Shown piece by piece: positions 44,889 to 53,424 of a stretch of DNA of 64,000 nucleotides. Location of the stretch: positions 28,744-92,743 of the forward strand of contig NZ_JOIU01000029.1 in assembly GCF_000720135.1 (NCBI RefSeq), in the 5' to 3' direction. The position numbers and the translations under genes were made by a program. The notes under the pieces are model-generated. The model was not told where the DNA came from, made no database searches, and was given only the letters and a program-made list of their open reading frames with translations. Source of the DNA: Streptomyces sp. NRRL S-1022. GTDB taxonomy: Bacteria; Actinomycetota; Actinomycetes; Streptomycetales; Streptomycetaceae. Positions within the stretch are counted from its first letter, which is position 1; the number at the start of each line of letters is the position of its first letter.

Positions 44889-46649
44889 ATGAGTGCGCTC
44901 CAGTCAGCCGAGGACGTGGCCGAAGAGATCACCCAACCCGCCCCACGCCCGTCCCGCCGCCCCTGGACCGTCTGGTCCGCGTGGCGGCGGCGCTGGCGCG
45001 AACGGCATCCCGCCGCCGCGCGGACCCTGTCCGTGTCCGTGACCGTGCTGGCCGCCCTGCTCGTCGTCGCCGCGCTGGTGATGCCCAACACCGTGGTCCG
45101 GCTCGGGCCCGCCAAGTTCCTGCGGATACCGGCCGAGGCGGTCATCGGGGCCGCGGTGCTGCTCGCGCTGCCGCGGCGGCCCCGGGTCGTGGTGGCGGCG
45201 CTGTCCGGGGTGCTGCTCGGGGCCATGACCGTGCTGAACGCGCTCGACATGGGGTTCAACCAGTACCTGGGCCGCAACTTCAACGTCGTCCTGGACTGGA
45301 GCCTGTTCGGCGACGCTGAGTCGTACCTGGAGGACTCCCTCGGCCGCACGGCGACCCTCGCGGCCGTGGGCGGGGTGATCGTCCTCGTGCTGCTGCTCTT
45401 CGTGCTGCTCGCCCTGGCCATGGTCCGGCTGGGCAACCTGCTGGGCCGGCACCCCGCCACCGCGACCCGCGGCACCCTGGTCGCCGGGGTCGTCTGGATC
45501 ACCTGCTCCTCCCTCGGCCTGCAGATATCCGGCGTGCCGATCGCCTCCGACCGGACCGCGAACGCGCTGAAGATCCAGGCCCGCCGGGTCTCGGACACGC
45601 TGAAGGACGAGGCGGAGTTCCGGAAGGTGGCCCGGGTCGACGCGTTCGGGAACACGCCGGGCGGTCAGCTGGTGCCCGACCTGCGCGGCAAGGACGTGAT
45701 CTTCACCTTCATCGAGAGCTACGGCCGCAGCGCGATCGAGGACCCGATCATGGCGCCCGGCGTGGACCGGACGCTCGACGTCCGCACCAAGGCCCTGGCC
45801 GAGGCAGGTTTCCACGCCAGGAGCGGATGGCTGACCTCGGCGACCTACGGCGGCAGCAGCTGGCTCGGCCACTCCACCACCATGTCGGGCCTGTGGATCA
45901 GCAACCAGCAGCGCTACCGGACGGTCATGGCCAGCGACCACCTCAGCCTGACGGAGGCGTTCCGCAAGACCGGCGCGTTCGACACGGTCGGTGTCATGCC
46001 GGGCGTGCAGAAGGGGTGGCCGGAGCAGAAGTGGTACGGCCTGGACAAGGTCTACAACGCCTTCCAGCTCGGCTACCGGGGGCCGAAGTTCAGCTGGTCG
46101 ACCATGCCCGACCAGTACGCGCTCCAGCAGTACCAGGAGCGGGTGCACAGCAAGCCGGCGCCCGCCGGGAAGACGCGGATGTCGTTGCTGATCCTGACCT
46201 CCAGCCATCAGCCGTGGGCGCCCATCCCGAAGATGGTGGACTGGGACCGGCTCGGTGACGGCTCCGTCTTCAAGGGCATCGAGGCGGCGGGCAACAAGGC
46301 GGCCGACGTCATCGCCGACAGCACCAGGTCCCGCGAGGAGTACGGCAAGTCGATCCAGTACTCGGTGACCGCGCTGACCGAGTGGCTGGAGCGCTACGGC
46401 ACGAAGGACACCGTGCTGGTCTTCCTCGGCGACCACCAGCCCATCTCCCGGGTCAGCGGCGACCACGCCAGCCGTGACGTGCCGGTGTCGGTCGTCGCCA
46501 AGGATCCCCGGATGCTCGACAAGATCGCCGACTGGAACTGGACGGACGGTCTCCGCCCGGCCCACGACGCCCCCGTCTGGAAGATGAGCTCCTTCCGGGA
46601 CCGCTTCCTGACGGCCTACGGCTCAACCCCCCACCCAAGCACCAGCTGA
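44889..46649 (+). CDS. Membrane-bound sulfatase/LtaS-like phosphoglycerol transferase
   Basis: A 586-residue alkaline-phosphatase-superfamily enzyme. Four or five N-terminal membrane helices (TLSVSVTVLAALLVVAALVM; VIGAAVLLAL; VLLGAMTVL; VGGVIVLVLLLFVLLALAMV; LVAGVVWITCSS) are followed by an extracellular domain starting at VIFTFIESYGRSA, with TYGGSSWLGHSTTMSG and the metal-binding VFLGDHQPISRV (D-H). The layout matches LtaS-like enzymes. Streptomycetes have teichoic-acid-like polymers, but this could also be a phosphoethanolamine transferase. The ATG at 44889 lies close behind GGAGGG; an upstream GTG at 44851 is the alternative. Confidence 0.8.
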   Translation: MSALQSAEDVAEEITQPAPRPSRRPWTVWSAWRRRWRERHPAAARTLSVSVTVLAALLVVAALVMPNTVVRLGPAKFLRIPAEAVIGAAVLLALPRRPRVVVAALSGVLLGAMTVLNALDMGFNQYLGRNFNVVLDWSLFGDAESYLEDSLGRTATLAAVGGVIVLVLLLFVLLALAMVRLGNLLGRHPATATRGTLVAGVVWITCSSLGLQISGVPIASDRTANALKIQARRVSDTLKDEAEFRKVARVDAFGNTPGGQLVPDLRGKDVIFTFIESYGRSAIEDPIMAPGVDRTLDVRTKALAEAGFHARSGWLTSATYGGSSWLGHSTTMSGLWISNQQRYRTVMASDHLSLTEAFRKTGAFDTVGVMPGVQKGWPEQKWYGLDKVYNAFQLGYRGPKFSWSTMPDQYALQQYQERVHSKPAPAGKTRMSLLILTSSHQPWAPIPKMVDWDRLGDGSVFKGIEAAGNKAADVIADSTRSREEYGKSIQYSVTALTEWLERYGTKDTVLVFLGDHQPISRVSGDHASRDVPVSVVAKDPRMLDKIADWNWTDGLRPAHDAPVWKMSSFRDRFLTAYGSTPHPSTS

Positions 46650-46777
46650 CCCCGCCCCCAACCAGCCGACCGAGCCGAACGGGGGGCGACACCTTCCCAG
46701 CCGACCGAGCCGGGCGGGGACGGTCCCCTGCCAGCCGACCGAGCCGGGCGTACGCGGCCCCTTTCCAGCCGACCGAG
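46641..46777 (+). repeat. Tandem repeat seeded by the sulfatase-gene stop region
   Basis: The gene ends in ACCAGC-TGA-CC. Downstream, CAGCCGACCGAG recurs at 46663, 46698, 46732 and 46766, spaced 34-35 bp, each in place of CAGCTGACC (46643). The unit looks like a mutated copy of the stop-codon context (TGA to CGA) repeated four times. Confidence 0.75.
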
Positions 46778-46799
46778 TCGGGTGGTGGGTGGGCGAGGC

Positions 46800-46865
46800 C
46801 GGGGTCCAGGGGCGGAGCCCCTGGCGGGGTCTGGGGCGGAGCCCCGGGGAGGCCCGCCCCGGCGC
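46800..46865. repeat. GGGGCGGAGCCCC intergenic repeats
   Basis: Two copies of GGGGCGGAGCCCC (about 46810-46822 and 46833-46845) make small hairpins. This motif is a common intergenic element in streptomycete genomes and may act as a terminator for the convergent dusB. Confidence 0.6.
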
Positions 46866-46898
46866 CCGAGGCGAGGTCGGGGGCGAGCCCAGGGCCGC

Positions 46899-48032
46899 TC
46901 AACCGCCGGACGTGTCCAGCTCCGCGTCCTCACTCACACCCGCACAGTCGTACGGATCCTTCAGCCACCCGTCCGGCAGCACCACCCGGTTGTTCCCGGA
47001 CGTCCGCCCCCGCGGCCCCTCCGCCCCGACCGGCCACCCCTGCTCCAGGTCCAGCTCGTCCAGCCCGGCCCGCAGCTCCTCCAGGGACGACGTGATCGCG
47101 AGCCGCTTGCGCATCTCGGACCCGACCGCGAAGCCCTTCAGGTACCAGGCGACGTGCTTGCGGAAGTCGACCACGCCCTTGGACTCGTCGCCGATCCACT
47201 CCCCCAGCAGCGTGGCGTGCCGCACCATCACGTCGGCGACCTCCCGCAGGGAAGGCCGTACGGCATCCTCCAGCCGCCCCTCGAACGCCGCCACCAGGTC
47301 CGCGAACAGCCACGGCCGCCCCAGGCAGCCACGCCCCACCACGACCCCGTCACAGCCGGTCTCCCGCACCATCCGCAGCGCGTCCTCGGCCGACCAGATG
47401 TCGCCGTTGCCGAGCACGGGGATCTCCGGCACGTGCTCCTTCAGCCGGGCGATGGCGTCCCAGTCGGCGGTGCCGCCGTAGTGCTGGGCGGCCGTGCGGC
47501 CGTGCAGGGCGATGGCCGTCACCCCTTCCTCGACGGCGATGCGGCCGGCGTCGAGGAAGGTGATGTGGTCGTCGTCGATGCCCTTGCGCATCTTCATGGT
47601 CACCGGCAGGTCACCGGCCCCGGACACCGCCTCGCGCAGGATCGCCCGCAGCAGGTTCCGCTTGTACGGCAGCGCCGACCCGCCGCCCTTGCGCGTCACC
47701 TTCGGCACCGGGCAGCCGAAGTTCAGGTCGATGTGGTCGGCCAGGCCCTCCTCCGCGATCATGCGGACGGCCTTGCCGACGGTGGCGGGGTCGACGCCGT
47801 ACAGCTGGATCGAGCGCGGCTGCTCGCTCGCGTCGAACTTGATCAGCTGCATGGTCTTGTCGTTGCGTTCGACCAGCGCCCGGGTGGTGATCATCTCGCT
47901 GACGAACAGCCCCTTGCCGCCACTGAACTCCCGGCACAGCGTGCGGAAGGGCGCATTGGTGATGCCCGCCATGGGTGCGAGCACGACGGGCGGTGTCACG
48001 GCGTGCGGGCCGATGGAGAGCGGGTGGGTCAT
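46899..48032 (-). CDS. dusB: tRNA-dihydrouridine synthase B
   Basis: A 377-residue FMN enzyme that reduces uridines in tRNA. The TIM barrel starts with VVLAPMAGITNAPFR; FMN and catalytic regions are in LYGVDPATVGKAVRM, HIDLNFGCPVPKVTRKGGGSAL (catalytic Cys in NFGCP), VTMKMRKGIDDDH, AIALHGRTAAQHYGG and LGNGDIWSAEDA. The ATG at 48030-48032 is chosen as the start of the domain; the longer frame to 48299 lacks support. It is divergent from an MFS gene. Confidence 0.96.
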   Translation of the reverse strand: MTHPLSIGPHAVTPPVVLAPMAGITNAPFRTLCREFSGGKGLFVSEMITTRALVERNDKTMQLIKFDASEQPRSIQLYGVDPATVGKAVRMIAEEGLADHIDLNFGCPVPKVTRKGGGSALPYKRNLLRAILREAVSGAGDLPVTMKMRKGIDDDHITFLDAGRIAVEEGVTAIALHGRTAAQHYGGTADWDAIARLKEHVPEIPVLGNGDIWSAEDALRMVRETGCDGVVVGRGCLGRPWLFADLVAAFEGRLEDAVRPSLREVADVMVRHATLLGEWIGDESKGVVDFRKHVAWYLKGFAVGSEMRKRLAITSSLEELRAGLDELDLEQGWPVGAEGPRGRTSGNNRVVLPDGWLKDPYDCAGVSEDAELDTSGG

Positions 48033-48130
48033 CGTCAGGGCTCCGGAGCGGATGGACGGCACAGGGACACGGAACAAGGTCCCATTGTCCCTCACCCGGC
48101 CGGCCGCCCGAGCAGAGATCATGTATGACT

Positions 48131-48166
48131 CATTAGTTAGACGCACTATTGATTCGGGCGTACGAT
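48131..48166 (+). promoter_or_regulatory. MFS promoter with TAGT-N7-ACTA inverted repeat
   Basis: TAGT (48134-48137) and ACTA (48145-48148) form an inverted repeat with flanking AT-rich sequence, followed by TACGAT (48161-48166), a plausible -10. Initiation about 48174 would make the second ATG leaderless. The regulator is not adjacent. Confidence 0.35.
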
Positions 48167-49625
48167 GGGCCGCATGCCAGAGCTGAGCCCTCGCCGACGC
48201 CTGCTCGTGCTCGCGATCTGCTGCATGAGCCTGCTGATCGTGAGCCTCGACAACACCGCGCTGAACGTGGCCCTGCCCTCGATGCAGCGCGACCTGCACG
48301 CCAGCACCTCGGGACTGCAGTGGACGATCGACGCCTACACGCTCGTGCTGGCGTCGCTGCTGATGCTCGCGGGCTCCACGGCCGACCGGATCGGACGCAA
48401 ACGCGTCTTCATGACGGGGCTGGTGGTGTTCACCGTCGGCTCCGCGCTCTGCTCCCTAGCCCCGAACCTGGAACTGCTGATCGTGTTCCGCATGGTCCAG
48501 GCGGTGGGCGGCTCGATGCTCAACCCGGTCGCCATGTCGATCATCACCAACACCTTCACCGATCCCCGGGAACGCGCCCGCGCGATCGGCGTGTGGGGCG
48601 CGGTGGTCGGCATCTCCATGGCGGCGGGTCCGCTGGTCGGCGGGCTGCTGGTGCAGTCGGTGAGCTGGCGCGCGATCTTCTGGGTGAACCTGCCGGTCGG
48701 CCTGGCGGCCCTCCTGCTCACCCTCCGCTTCGTCCCCGAGTCCCGCGCGCCCCGGGCCCGCCGTCCCGATCCGGTGGGCCAGCTGCTGGTGATCGCCCTG
48801 TTCGGCGCGCTGACGTACGCGATCATCGAGGCGCCGGCGTCGGGCGCCGGCCCGGTCGCGCCGTTCGCCGCGGTCGCAGTGGCCGCCCTGCTGGCCCTGC
48901 TCTGGTACGAGCCCCGGCGCGAGGAACCCCTCATCGACCTGCGGTTCTTCCGCTCGGCCCCGTTCAGCGGTGCCACGGTGATCGCGATCAGCGCGTTCGC
49001 GGCGCTGGGCGGCTTCCTGTTCCTGTCCACCCTGTACCTGCAGAACGTGCGCGGTCTCGACGCCCTGCACGCGGGCCTGTGGATGCTGCCGATGGCCGCG
49101 CCGACCTTCCTGTGCGCCCCGCTCTCCGGCCGCCTGGTCGGCAGCCGCGGTCCCCGTCTGCCGCTCCTGGTGGCGGGTACGGCGATGACCGCGAGCGGCA
49201 TCCTGTTCGCCGCGTTCGAAGCGGAGACGGCGAACGCCACCCTCCTGCTCGGCTACGTCCTCTTCGGCATCGGCTTCGGCTTCGTGAACGCGCCGATCAC
49301 CAACACCGCGGTCTCGGGCATGCCCCGCGCCCAGGCGGGCGTCGCCGCCGCCGTCGCCTCCACCAGCCGCCAGCTGGGCCAGACCCTCGGCGTCGCGGTG
49401 GTCGGCGCGGTCCTGGCCTCCGGCATAGGCTCCGCCTCCTACCGCCGGACCTTCGTCACGGCCGCCCGCCCCGGCTGGTGGATCCTCACCGCCTGCGGCC
49501 TCGCAGTCCTCCTCCTGGGCCTCCTCACCAGCGGCCACTGGGCCCACCGCACCGCCGAACGCACAGCCGCCGCCCTGGAACCCACAGAACCCCGCCACCC
49601 CGTGGAAACCGCCGAGCGGGCATAG
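48165..49625 (+). CDS. MFS transporter, DHA2 (14-TM) type
   Basis: A 486-residue exporter. It opens with RRRLLVLAICCMSLLIVSLD, has motif A (GSTADRIGRKRVFMTG), motif C (GVWGAVVGISMAAGPLVGGL) and about 14 membrane segments. Related proteins export antibiotics or dyes by proton antiport. An ATG at 48174 (MPELSP) is a likely alternative start for a leaderless message. No regulator lies beside it; dusB is divergent. A truncated gene remnant follows directly in the same frame. Confidence 0.92.
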   Translation: MGRMPELSPRRRLLVLAICCMSLLIVSLDNTALNVALPSMQRDLHASTSGLQWTIDAYTLVLASLLMLAGSTADRIGRKRVFMTGLVVFTVGSALCSLAPNLELLIVFRMVQAVGGSMLNPVAMSIITNTFTDPRERARAIGVWGAVVGISMAAGPLVGGLLVQSVSWRAIFWVNLPVGLAALLLTLRFVPESRAPRARRPDPVGQLLVIALFGALTYAIIEAPASGAGPVAPFAAVAVAALLALLWYEPRREEPLIDLRFFRSAPFSGATVIAISAFAALGGFLFLSTLYLQNVRGLDALHAGLWMLPMAAPTFLCAPLSGRLVGSRGPRLPLLVAGTAMTASGILFAAFEAETANATLLLGYVLFGIGFGFVNAPITNTAVSGMPRAQAGVAAAVASTSRQLGQTLGVAVVGAVLASGIGSASYRRTFVTAARPGWWILTACGLAVLLLGLLTSGHWAHRTAERTAAALEPTEPRHPVETAERA

Positions 49626-50048
49626 GGCCCAACGCCCGGTCACAGTCGTTCGGACGGCGCCCAGTGGAGAGCGGAGAGCAGTCTCGCCGTCGGACAGAGC
49701 GGCGCTCTGGAGGACGGGGCCGGGGTGTGCACCGTCAAGGTGGACGGGGACACGGTGCTGGACGTGAGCGGGGAGCGGATCGATGCCGGTGACTCCGCGC
49801 GGAACATCCTGAACGGCCGGCTCTCGATCCAGGAGCAGAAGTCCGCGGCGAACGGTTCGATCGCGTACGCCGATCACGCCGCCGTGTCGCTGATCGCCTG
49901 CCGGGGTGCCGGTTCACCGGACGAGGACATCAGCACGCTCGTCAAGGTCCTCACGCCGGGGCGGGCGAACGAAGCGGCCATGAAGGAGTTGATTCAGGGG
50001 TGCACCCGGTCCCTGGAGGAGCAGGACCCCTGCAAGAGCAGGTCATGA
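49626..50048 (+). pseudogene. 5'-truncated remnant of an exported/lipoprotein gene
   Basis: The frame immediately after the MFS stop codon reads AQWRAESSLAVGQSGALE, then GVCTVKVDGDTVLDVSGER, LSIQEQKSAANGSIAYADHA and LIACRGAGSPDEDISTLVKV, and ends with EEQDPCKSRS. It looks like the C-terminal two thirds of a secreted actinobacterial protein with paired cysteines. No usable start or ribosome-binding site exists; the first GTG (49725) lies inside the domain. The signal peptide and N-terminus are missing. It appears to have been joined to the MFS 3' end by deletion. Confidence 0.6.
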
Positions 50049-50076
50049 CAGGGAGAGCCGCCGGTCGCGTGGAGCG

Positions 50077-50961
50077 TCAGGGGCGGGGTGTCGCGCGCGT
50101 CAGCTCGTACAGCCGGTCCAGGCGTTCGCGGGTCTCCTCGTTCCGCGGGGTGTAGGTCACCATCCGGGCGCCGGCCTCGGGGAGCAGCCACAGGTCCGTG
50201 TGTTCCAGGGTGAGCAGGCCGACGTGGGGGTTGAGGAACTGCTTGATCCTGGAGCGGGTGGCGACCACCTCGTAGCGCTGCCAGTTCTCGCGGAACGCCG
50301 GGGACTGCTCCAGCCGTTTCAGGAGCATCTTCCAGGCGGGCTCGCCGAGATGGCCGGCCATGGCGGCGCGCAGCCGGGCGGCCATCAGGCGCTGGGTCTC
50401 CTCCAGGTGGACGACCGCCGCCTGCCACTCCTTGCTGGTGTGGACGAGGAGCATGCAGTTGCGGTCCTCGGCCGGGACCGCGTCCAGGTCGCCGAGGAGG
50501 CGGCCGTAGGTGCGGTTGTAGGCGAGGATGTCGTACCGGCTGTTCTGGATGCAGGCCGGGATCGGCTCCAGCCGGGTGAGCATCTCGCGCAGGGCGGGCG
50601 TGACGCCCGGGCAGTTCGCGGCCGGGGTGGGGTCGGTCTGGCCGGCCAGCTGGAAGAGGTGGGCGCGTTCGCCGGCGTCGAGGCGCAGGGCGCGGGCGAG
50701 GGCGTCCAGGACCTGCACGGAGACCTGGATGTCGCGGGCCTGTTCGAGCCAGGTGTACCAGGTGACGCCGACCGCGGAGAGCTGGGCGACCTCCTCGCGG
50801 CGCAGCCCGGGGGTGCGGCGGCGGGCGCCGCGCGGCAGGCCCACCTGCTCCGGTGTGATGCGCTCCCTTCTGCTGCGCAGGAACGCGGCCAGCTCGTGCC
50901 GGCGGATCTCCGCTCCCCGGGCCGGCTGCGGCAGGGCGGTCTCCTGGGCCATGGTCGTCAT
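50077..50961 (-). CDS. XRE-type regulator with MmyB-like ligand domain
   Basis: A 294-residue regulator. The N-terminal helix-turn-helix (RHELAAFLRSRRERITPEQV, then GLRREEVAQLSAVGVTWYTW) is followed by the MmyB-like fatty-acid/ligand-binding domain. These proteins are common in actinobacteria and control adjacent exporters or redox enzymes. Start at 50961 (MTTMAQ) or 50952. It is divergent from an MFS gene with an inverted repeat between them. Confidence 0.92.
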   Translation of the reverse strand: MTTMAQETALPQPARGAEIRRHELAAFLRSRRERITPEQVGLPRGARRRTPGLRREEVAQLSAVGVTWYTWLEQARDIQVSVQVLDALARALRLDAGERAHLFQLAGQTDPTPAANCPGVTPALREMLTRLEPIPACIQNSRYDILAYNRTYGRLLGDLDAVPAEDRNCMLLVHTSKEWQAAVVHLEETQRLMAARLRAAMAGHLGEPAWKMLLKRLEQSPAFRENWQRYEVVATRSRIKQFLNPHVGLLTLEHTDLWLLPEAGARMVTYTPRNEETRERLDRLYELTRATPRP

Positions 50962-50993
50962 GGATCCAGGGTGCCGGTTCGGTCAGCGTGTTT

Positions 50994-51031
50994 CCAGGTA
51001 CTTCCGCTACCAGGATCAGAAGACTCTGGTA
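50994..51031. promoter_or_regulatory. Operator candidate for the MmyB-type regulator
   Basis: TACCAG (51008-51013) and CTGGTA (51026-51031) form a perfect inverted repeat with a 12-bp spacer; a further CCAGGTA lies at 50994-51000. The site is in the divergent promoter region of regulator and MFS. Confidence 0.55.
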
Positions 51032-51061
51032 CCCGTCTGAGCGGTGCCGCAGGCTCGGGGC

Positions 51062-52489
51062 ATGAGTGAAACCGTCACCGCCCCCGCCGCCCGGCCGACG
51101 GCCGCGCCGCCCGCGCTCGGCGCGCTCGGGCTGTTCACCGTCCTGCTCGGCGCCGCACTGCCGCTGGTCGACTTCTTCATCGTCAACGTGGCCCTGCCGG
51201 CCATCGGCGCCGACCTCGCCGCGGGCGAGGCCGTGCTGGAACTGGTGGTCGCCGGGTACGGAGTCGCGTACGCCGTGCTGCTCGTGCTCGGCGGCCGGCT
51301 CGGGGACCTGTTCGGGCGCCGGCGGCTGTTCCTGGGCGGCATGGCCGCGTTCGGGCTCACCTCGCTGGCCTGCGGGCTCGCACCCGGCGCCTGGAGCCTG
51401 GTGGCGGCCCGGGTCGCGCAGGGCGCCTCGGCCGCCGCGATGCTGCCGCAGGTGCTCGCGACCATCCAGGCCACCACGAGCGGCGCGCGCCGCGCGAAGG
51501 CCATGAGCCTGTACGGCGCCACGGCCGGCCTGTCCATGGTGGCCGGGCAGATCCTCGGCGGGGTGCTGGTCGCCGCCGATGTAGCCGGCACCGGCTGGCG
51601 GGCGATCTTCCTCGTCAACGTCCCGGTGGCCGTGCTGGGACTCGTCCTCGCCGCCCGGCACGTGCCGGAGACCCGGTCGCCGCGCCCGGAGCCGGTGGAC
51701 GGCCCCGGCACCGTGCTGCTCGCGGTGTCCCTGCTGACGCTGCTCGCGCCGCTCACCGAGGGCCGGGCCGCCGGCTGGCCGCTGTGGACCTGGCTGTCGC
51801 TGGCCGCGTTCCCGTTCGCGGCGGGCGCGTTCTGGGCGGTGGAGCGGCGGGCGGACCGGTCGGGGCGGACGCCGTTGGTGCCGCCGAGCCTGTTCCGGGT
51901 GCCGTCCATGCGGCACGGTCTGGAGCTGCTGCTGCCGTTCTCCATCGGCTTCAGCGGGTTCATGTTCGTGATCGCGCTGGCGTTGCAGCAGGGCGCCGGG
52001 CTCGGTCCGGTGCGGGCCGGGCTCGCGCTCGCGCCGATGGCCGCGGCCTACCTGCTCGTCTCCCTCGCCGGACCCCGGCTGATCGCCCGCCACGGCACCC
52101 GGGTGGTCACGGCCGGTGCCGTGGTGCAGGGCGTGGGCCTGCTGCTGATCCTGGCGGCCGCGTGGCGGGACTGGCCGCACCTGGGCATCGCCTCCCTGCT
52201 GCCGGGTGCGGCGGTGGCCGGGGCCGGTCAGGCGCTCCAGCTGCCCAATGTGATGCGGATCGTGATGTCCGAGGTGCCGGCCGCCCGGGCGGGTGTCGGC
52301 AGCGGTGTGATGGTCACCACGCAGCAGTCGGCGCTGGCCCTGGGCGTGGCCACGCTGGGCACCCTGTTCCTGACCCTGGTGCCGCACCTCGGCATGCGGG
52401 ACGCGCTGGTCGCCACGCTGCTGGTGCAGCTGGCCGGTCCGGTACTGACCGGCCTGCTGAGCCTGCGGCTGCCCCGGACGGTCGGCTGA
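51062..52489 (+). CDS. MFS transporter, DHA2 (14-TM) type
   Basis: A 475-residue exporter. Motif A is GGRLGDLFGRRRLFLGG and motif C region is LYGATAGLSMVAGQILGGVL; about 14 helices are evident. The ATG at 51062 begins MSETVTAP. It is divergent from and probably controlled by the MmyB-type regulator. Its last codons (LPRTVG and stop) are the first unit of a tandem repeat array that continues downstream. Confidence 0.92.
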   Translation: MSETVTAPAARPTAAPPALGALGLFTVLLGAALPLVDFFIVNVALPAIGADLAAGEAVLELVVAGYGVAYAVLLVLGGRLGDLFGRRRLFLGGMAAFGLTSLACGLAPGAWSLVAARVAQGASAAAMLPQVLATIQATTSGARRAKAMSLYGATAGLSMVAGQILGGVLVAADVAGTGWRAIFLVNVPVAVLGLVLAARHVPETRSPRPEPVDGPGTVLLAVSLLTLLAPLTEGRAAGWPLWTWLSLAAFPFAAGAFWAVERRADRSGRTPLVPPSLFRVPSMRHGLELLLPFSIGFSGFMFVIALALQQGAGLGPVRAGLALAPMAAAYLLVSLAGPRLIARHGTRVVTAGAVVQGVGLLLILAAAWRDWPHLGIASLLPGAAVAGAGQALQLPNVMRIVMSEVPAARAGVGSGVMVTTQQSALALGVATLGTLFLTLVPHLGMRDALVATLLVQLAGPVLTGLLSLRLPRTVG

Positions 52490-52712
52490 GCCACAGCTGC
52501 CTCGGACGGTCGGCTGAGCGCGGGGCCCGGCGCGGACGATCCGCTGAGCCACAGCTACCCCGGACGATCCGCTGAGCGCGGGGCCCGGCGCGGACGATCC
52601 GCTGAGCCACAGCTGCCCCGGACGATCCGCTGAACGCGGGGCCCGGCGCGGACGATCCGCTGAGCCACAGCTACCCCGGACGATCCGCTGAGCGCAAGGC
52701 CCGGCCCGGACG
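52475..52712 (+). repeat. Tandem array grown from the MFS 3' end
   Basis: CGGACG starts at 52475 (inside the MFS coding end), 52503, 52533, 52561, 52591, 52619, 52649, 52677 and 52707: nine units spaced alternately 28 and 30 bp, so four copies of a 58-bp higher-order repeat. Most units contain CGGACGATCCGCTGAGC, matching the gene end CGGACGGTCGGCTGAGC that includes the stop codon. Confidence 0.9.
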
Positions 52713-52730
52713 GTCCGCCGCCCGGTCGAG

Positions 52731-52815
52731 CCCCGCCGGTGCCGACCGCCGTGACCCCACCGGTGCCGGCCGTCCTCACCCCGCCGGTGCCGGCCGCCCT
52801 CACCCGGCCGGTGTG
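52731..52815 (-). repeat. Tandem array grown from the TetR 3' end
   Basis: On the minus strand the TetR gene ends in ACACCGGCCGGGTGAGG. Downstream, near-copies GCACCGGCGGGGTGAGG, GCACCGGTGGGGTCACGG and GCACCGGCGGGGC follow with a period of 24-25 bp. The array meets the one from the convergent MFS gene. Confidence 0.8.
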
Positions 52816-53399
52816 CCGAGGCCCCGGGTCAGCAGGTCCACCACCGCGGTGAACTCCTCCTCGATTCCGGGGCTTTCCCAGTCCCGGGCGTAACAGGGGT
52901 CGTGGAAGCGGCCGGTGGCCTGGAAGACGGCCCGGGCGGCGGTGGCCGGGTCGGTGACCCGGAAGGCGCCGGTCTCCGCGCCGGCGGCGATGATCCGGGT
53001 GAGCTGGCCGGTGAGGTCGGCCACGTGCTCGCGGACCACGCCGCCGAGTTCCCCGGCCAGCACGGTGTAGGTGGCGAACAGTTCGGGATCGTCGCCCGCC
53101 TTGTGCCGCTTGGCGGCGAACAGGGCGGCGAGCCAGTCCCGCAGCCGCTGCTCCGGCGACCGGTCGCCGGCGCCGGCGATCCCGGCGAGGCGCTGCGAGG
53201 TCCGGTCCAGCCAGCGCTTGGTGACCGCCTCGCGCAGCGCCGCCTTGGTACGGAAGTGCCGGTAGACACTGCCGTGGCTGACGCCGAGCGCGCGGGCCAC
53301 GTCGACCACGGTGGCCTTGGCCGGGCCGTGGCGGCGCAGCACCTCCTCGGTGGCTTCGAGGATGCGCTCGGCGGTCAGGGTCTCGCTGGTCGGTGGCAT
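52800..53399 (-). CDS. TetR-family regulator
   Basis: A 199-residue repressor. The DNA-binding domain has TAERILEATEEVLRRHGPAK and VVDVARALGVSHGSVYRHFR; the ligand-binding domain resembles the TetR_C_7/AcrR group (LAALFAAKRHKAGDDPELFA). It starts 25 bases after the aldo/keto reductase gene on the same strand, so the two form an operon. The inverted repeat at 54458-54479 is its likely operator. Its 3' end seeds a tandem array. Confidence 0.92.
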   Translation of the reverse strand: MPPTSETLTAERILEATEEVLRRHGPAKATVVDVARALGVSHGSVYRHFRTKAALREAVTKRWLDRTSQRLAGIAGAGDRSPEQRLRDWLAALFAAKRHKAGDDPELFATYTVLAGELGGVVREHVADLTGQLTRIIAAGAETGAFRVTDPATAARAVFQATGRFHDPCYARDWESPGIEEEFTAVVDLLTRGLGTPAG

Positions 53400-53424
53400 G
53401 CCTAGACGGTACCCGGCGCGCCGG

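Noticed and set aside
46650..46790. Possible CRISPR array of CAGCCGACCGAG repeats
   Set aside because: Only a 12-base core in four copies, derived from the preceding gene end; no cas gene.
52475..52712. Possible CRISPR array
   Set aside because: Spacing alternates 28/30 bp with no unique spacers; all of the sequence is repeat, and no cas gene is present.
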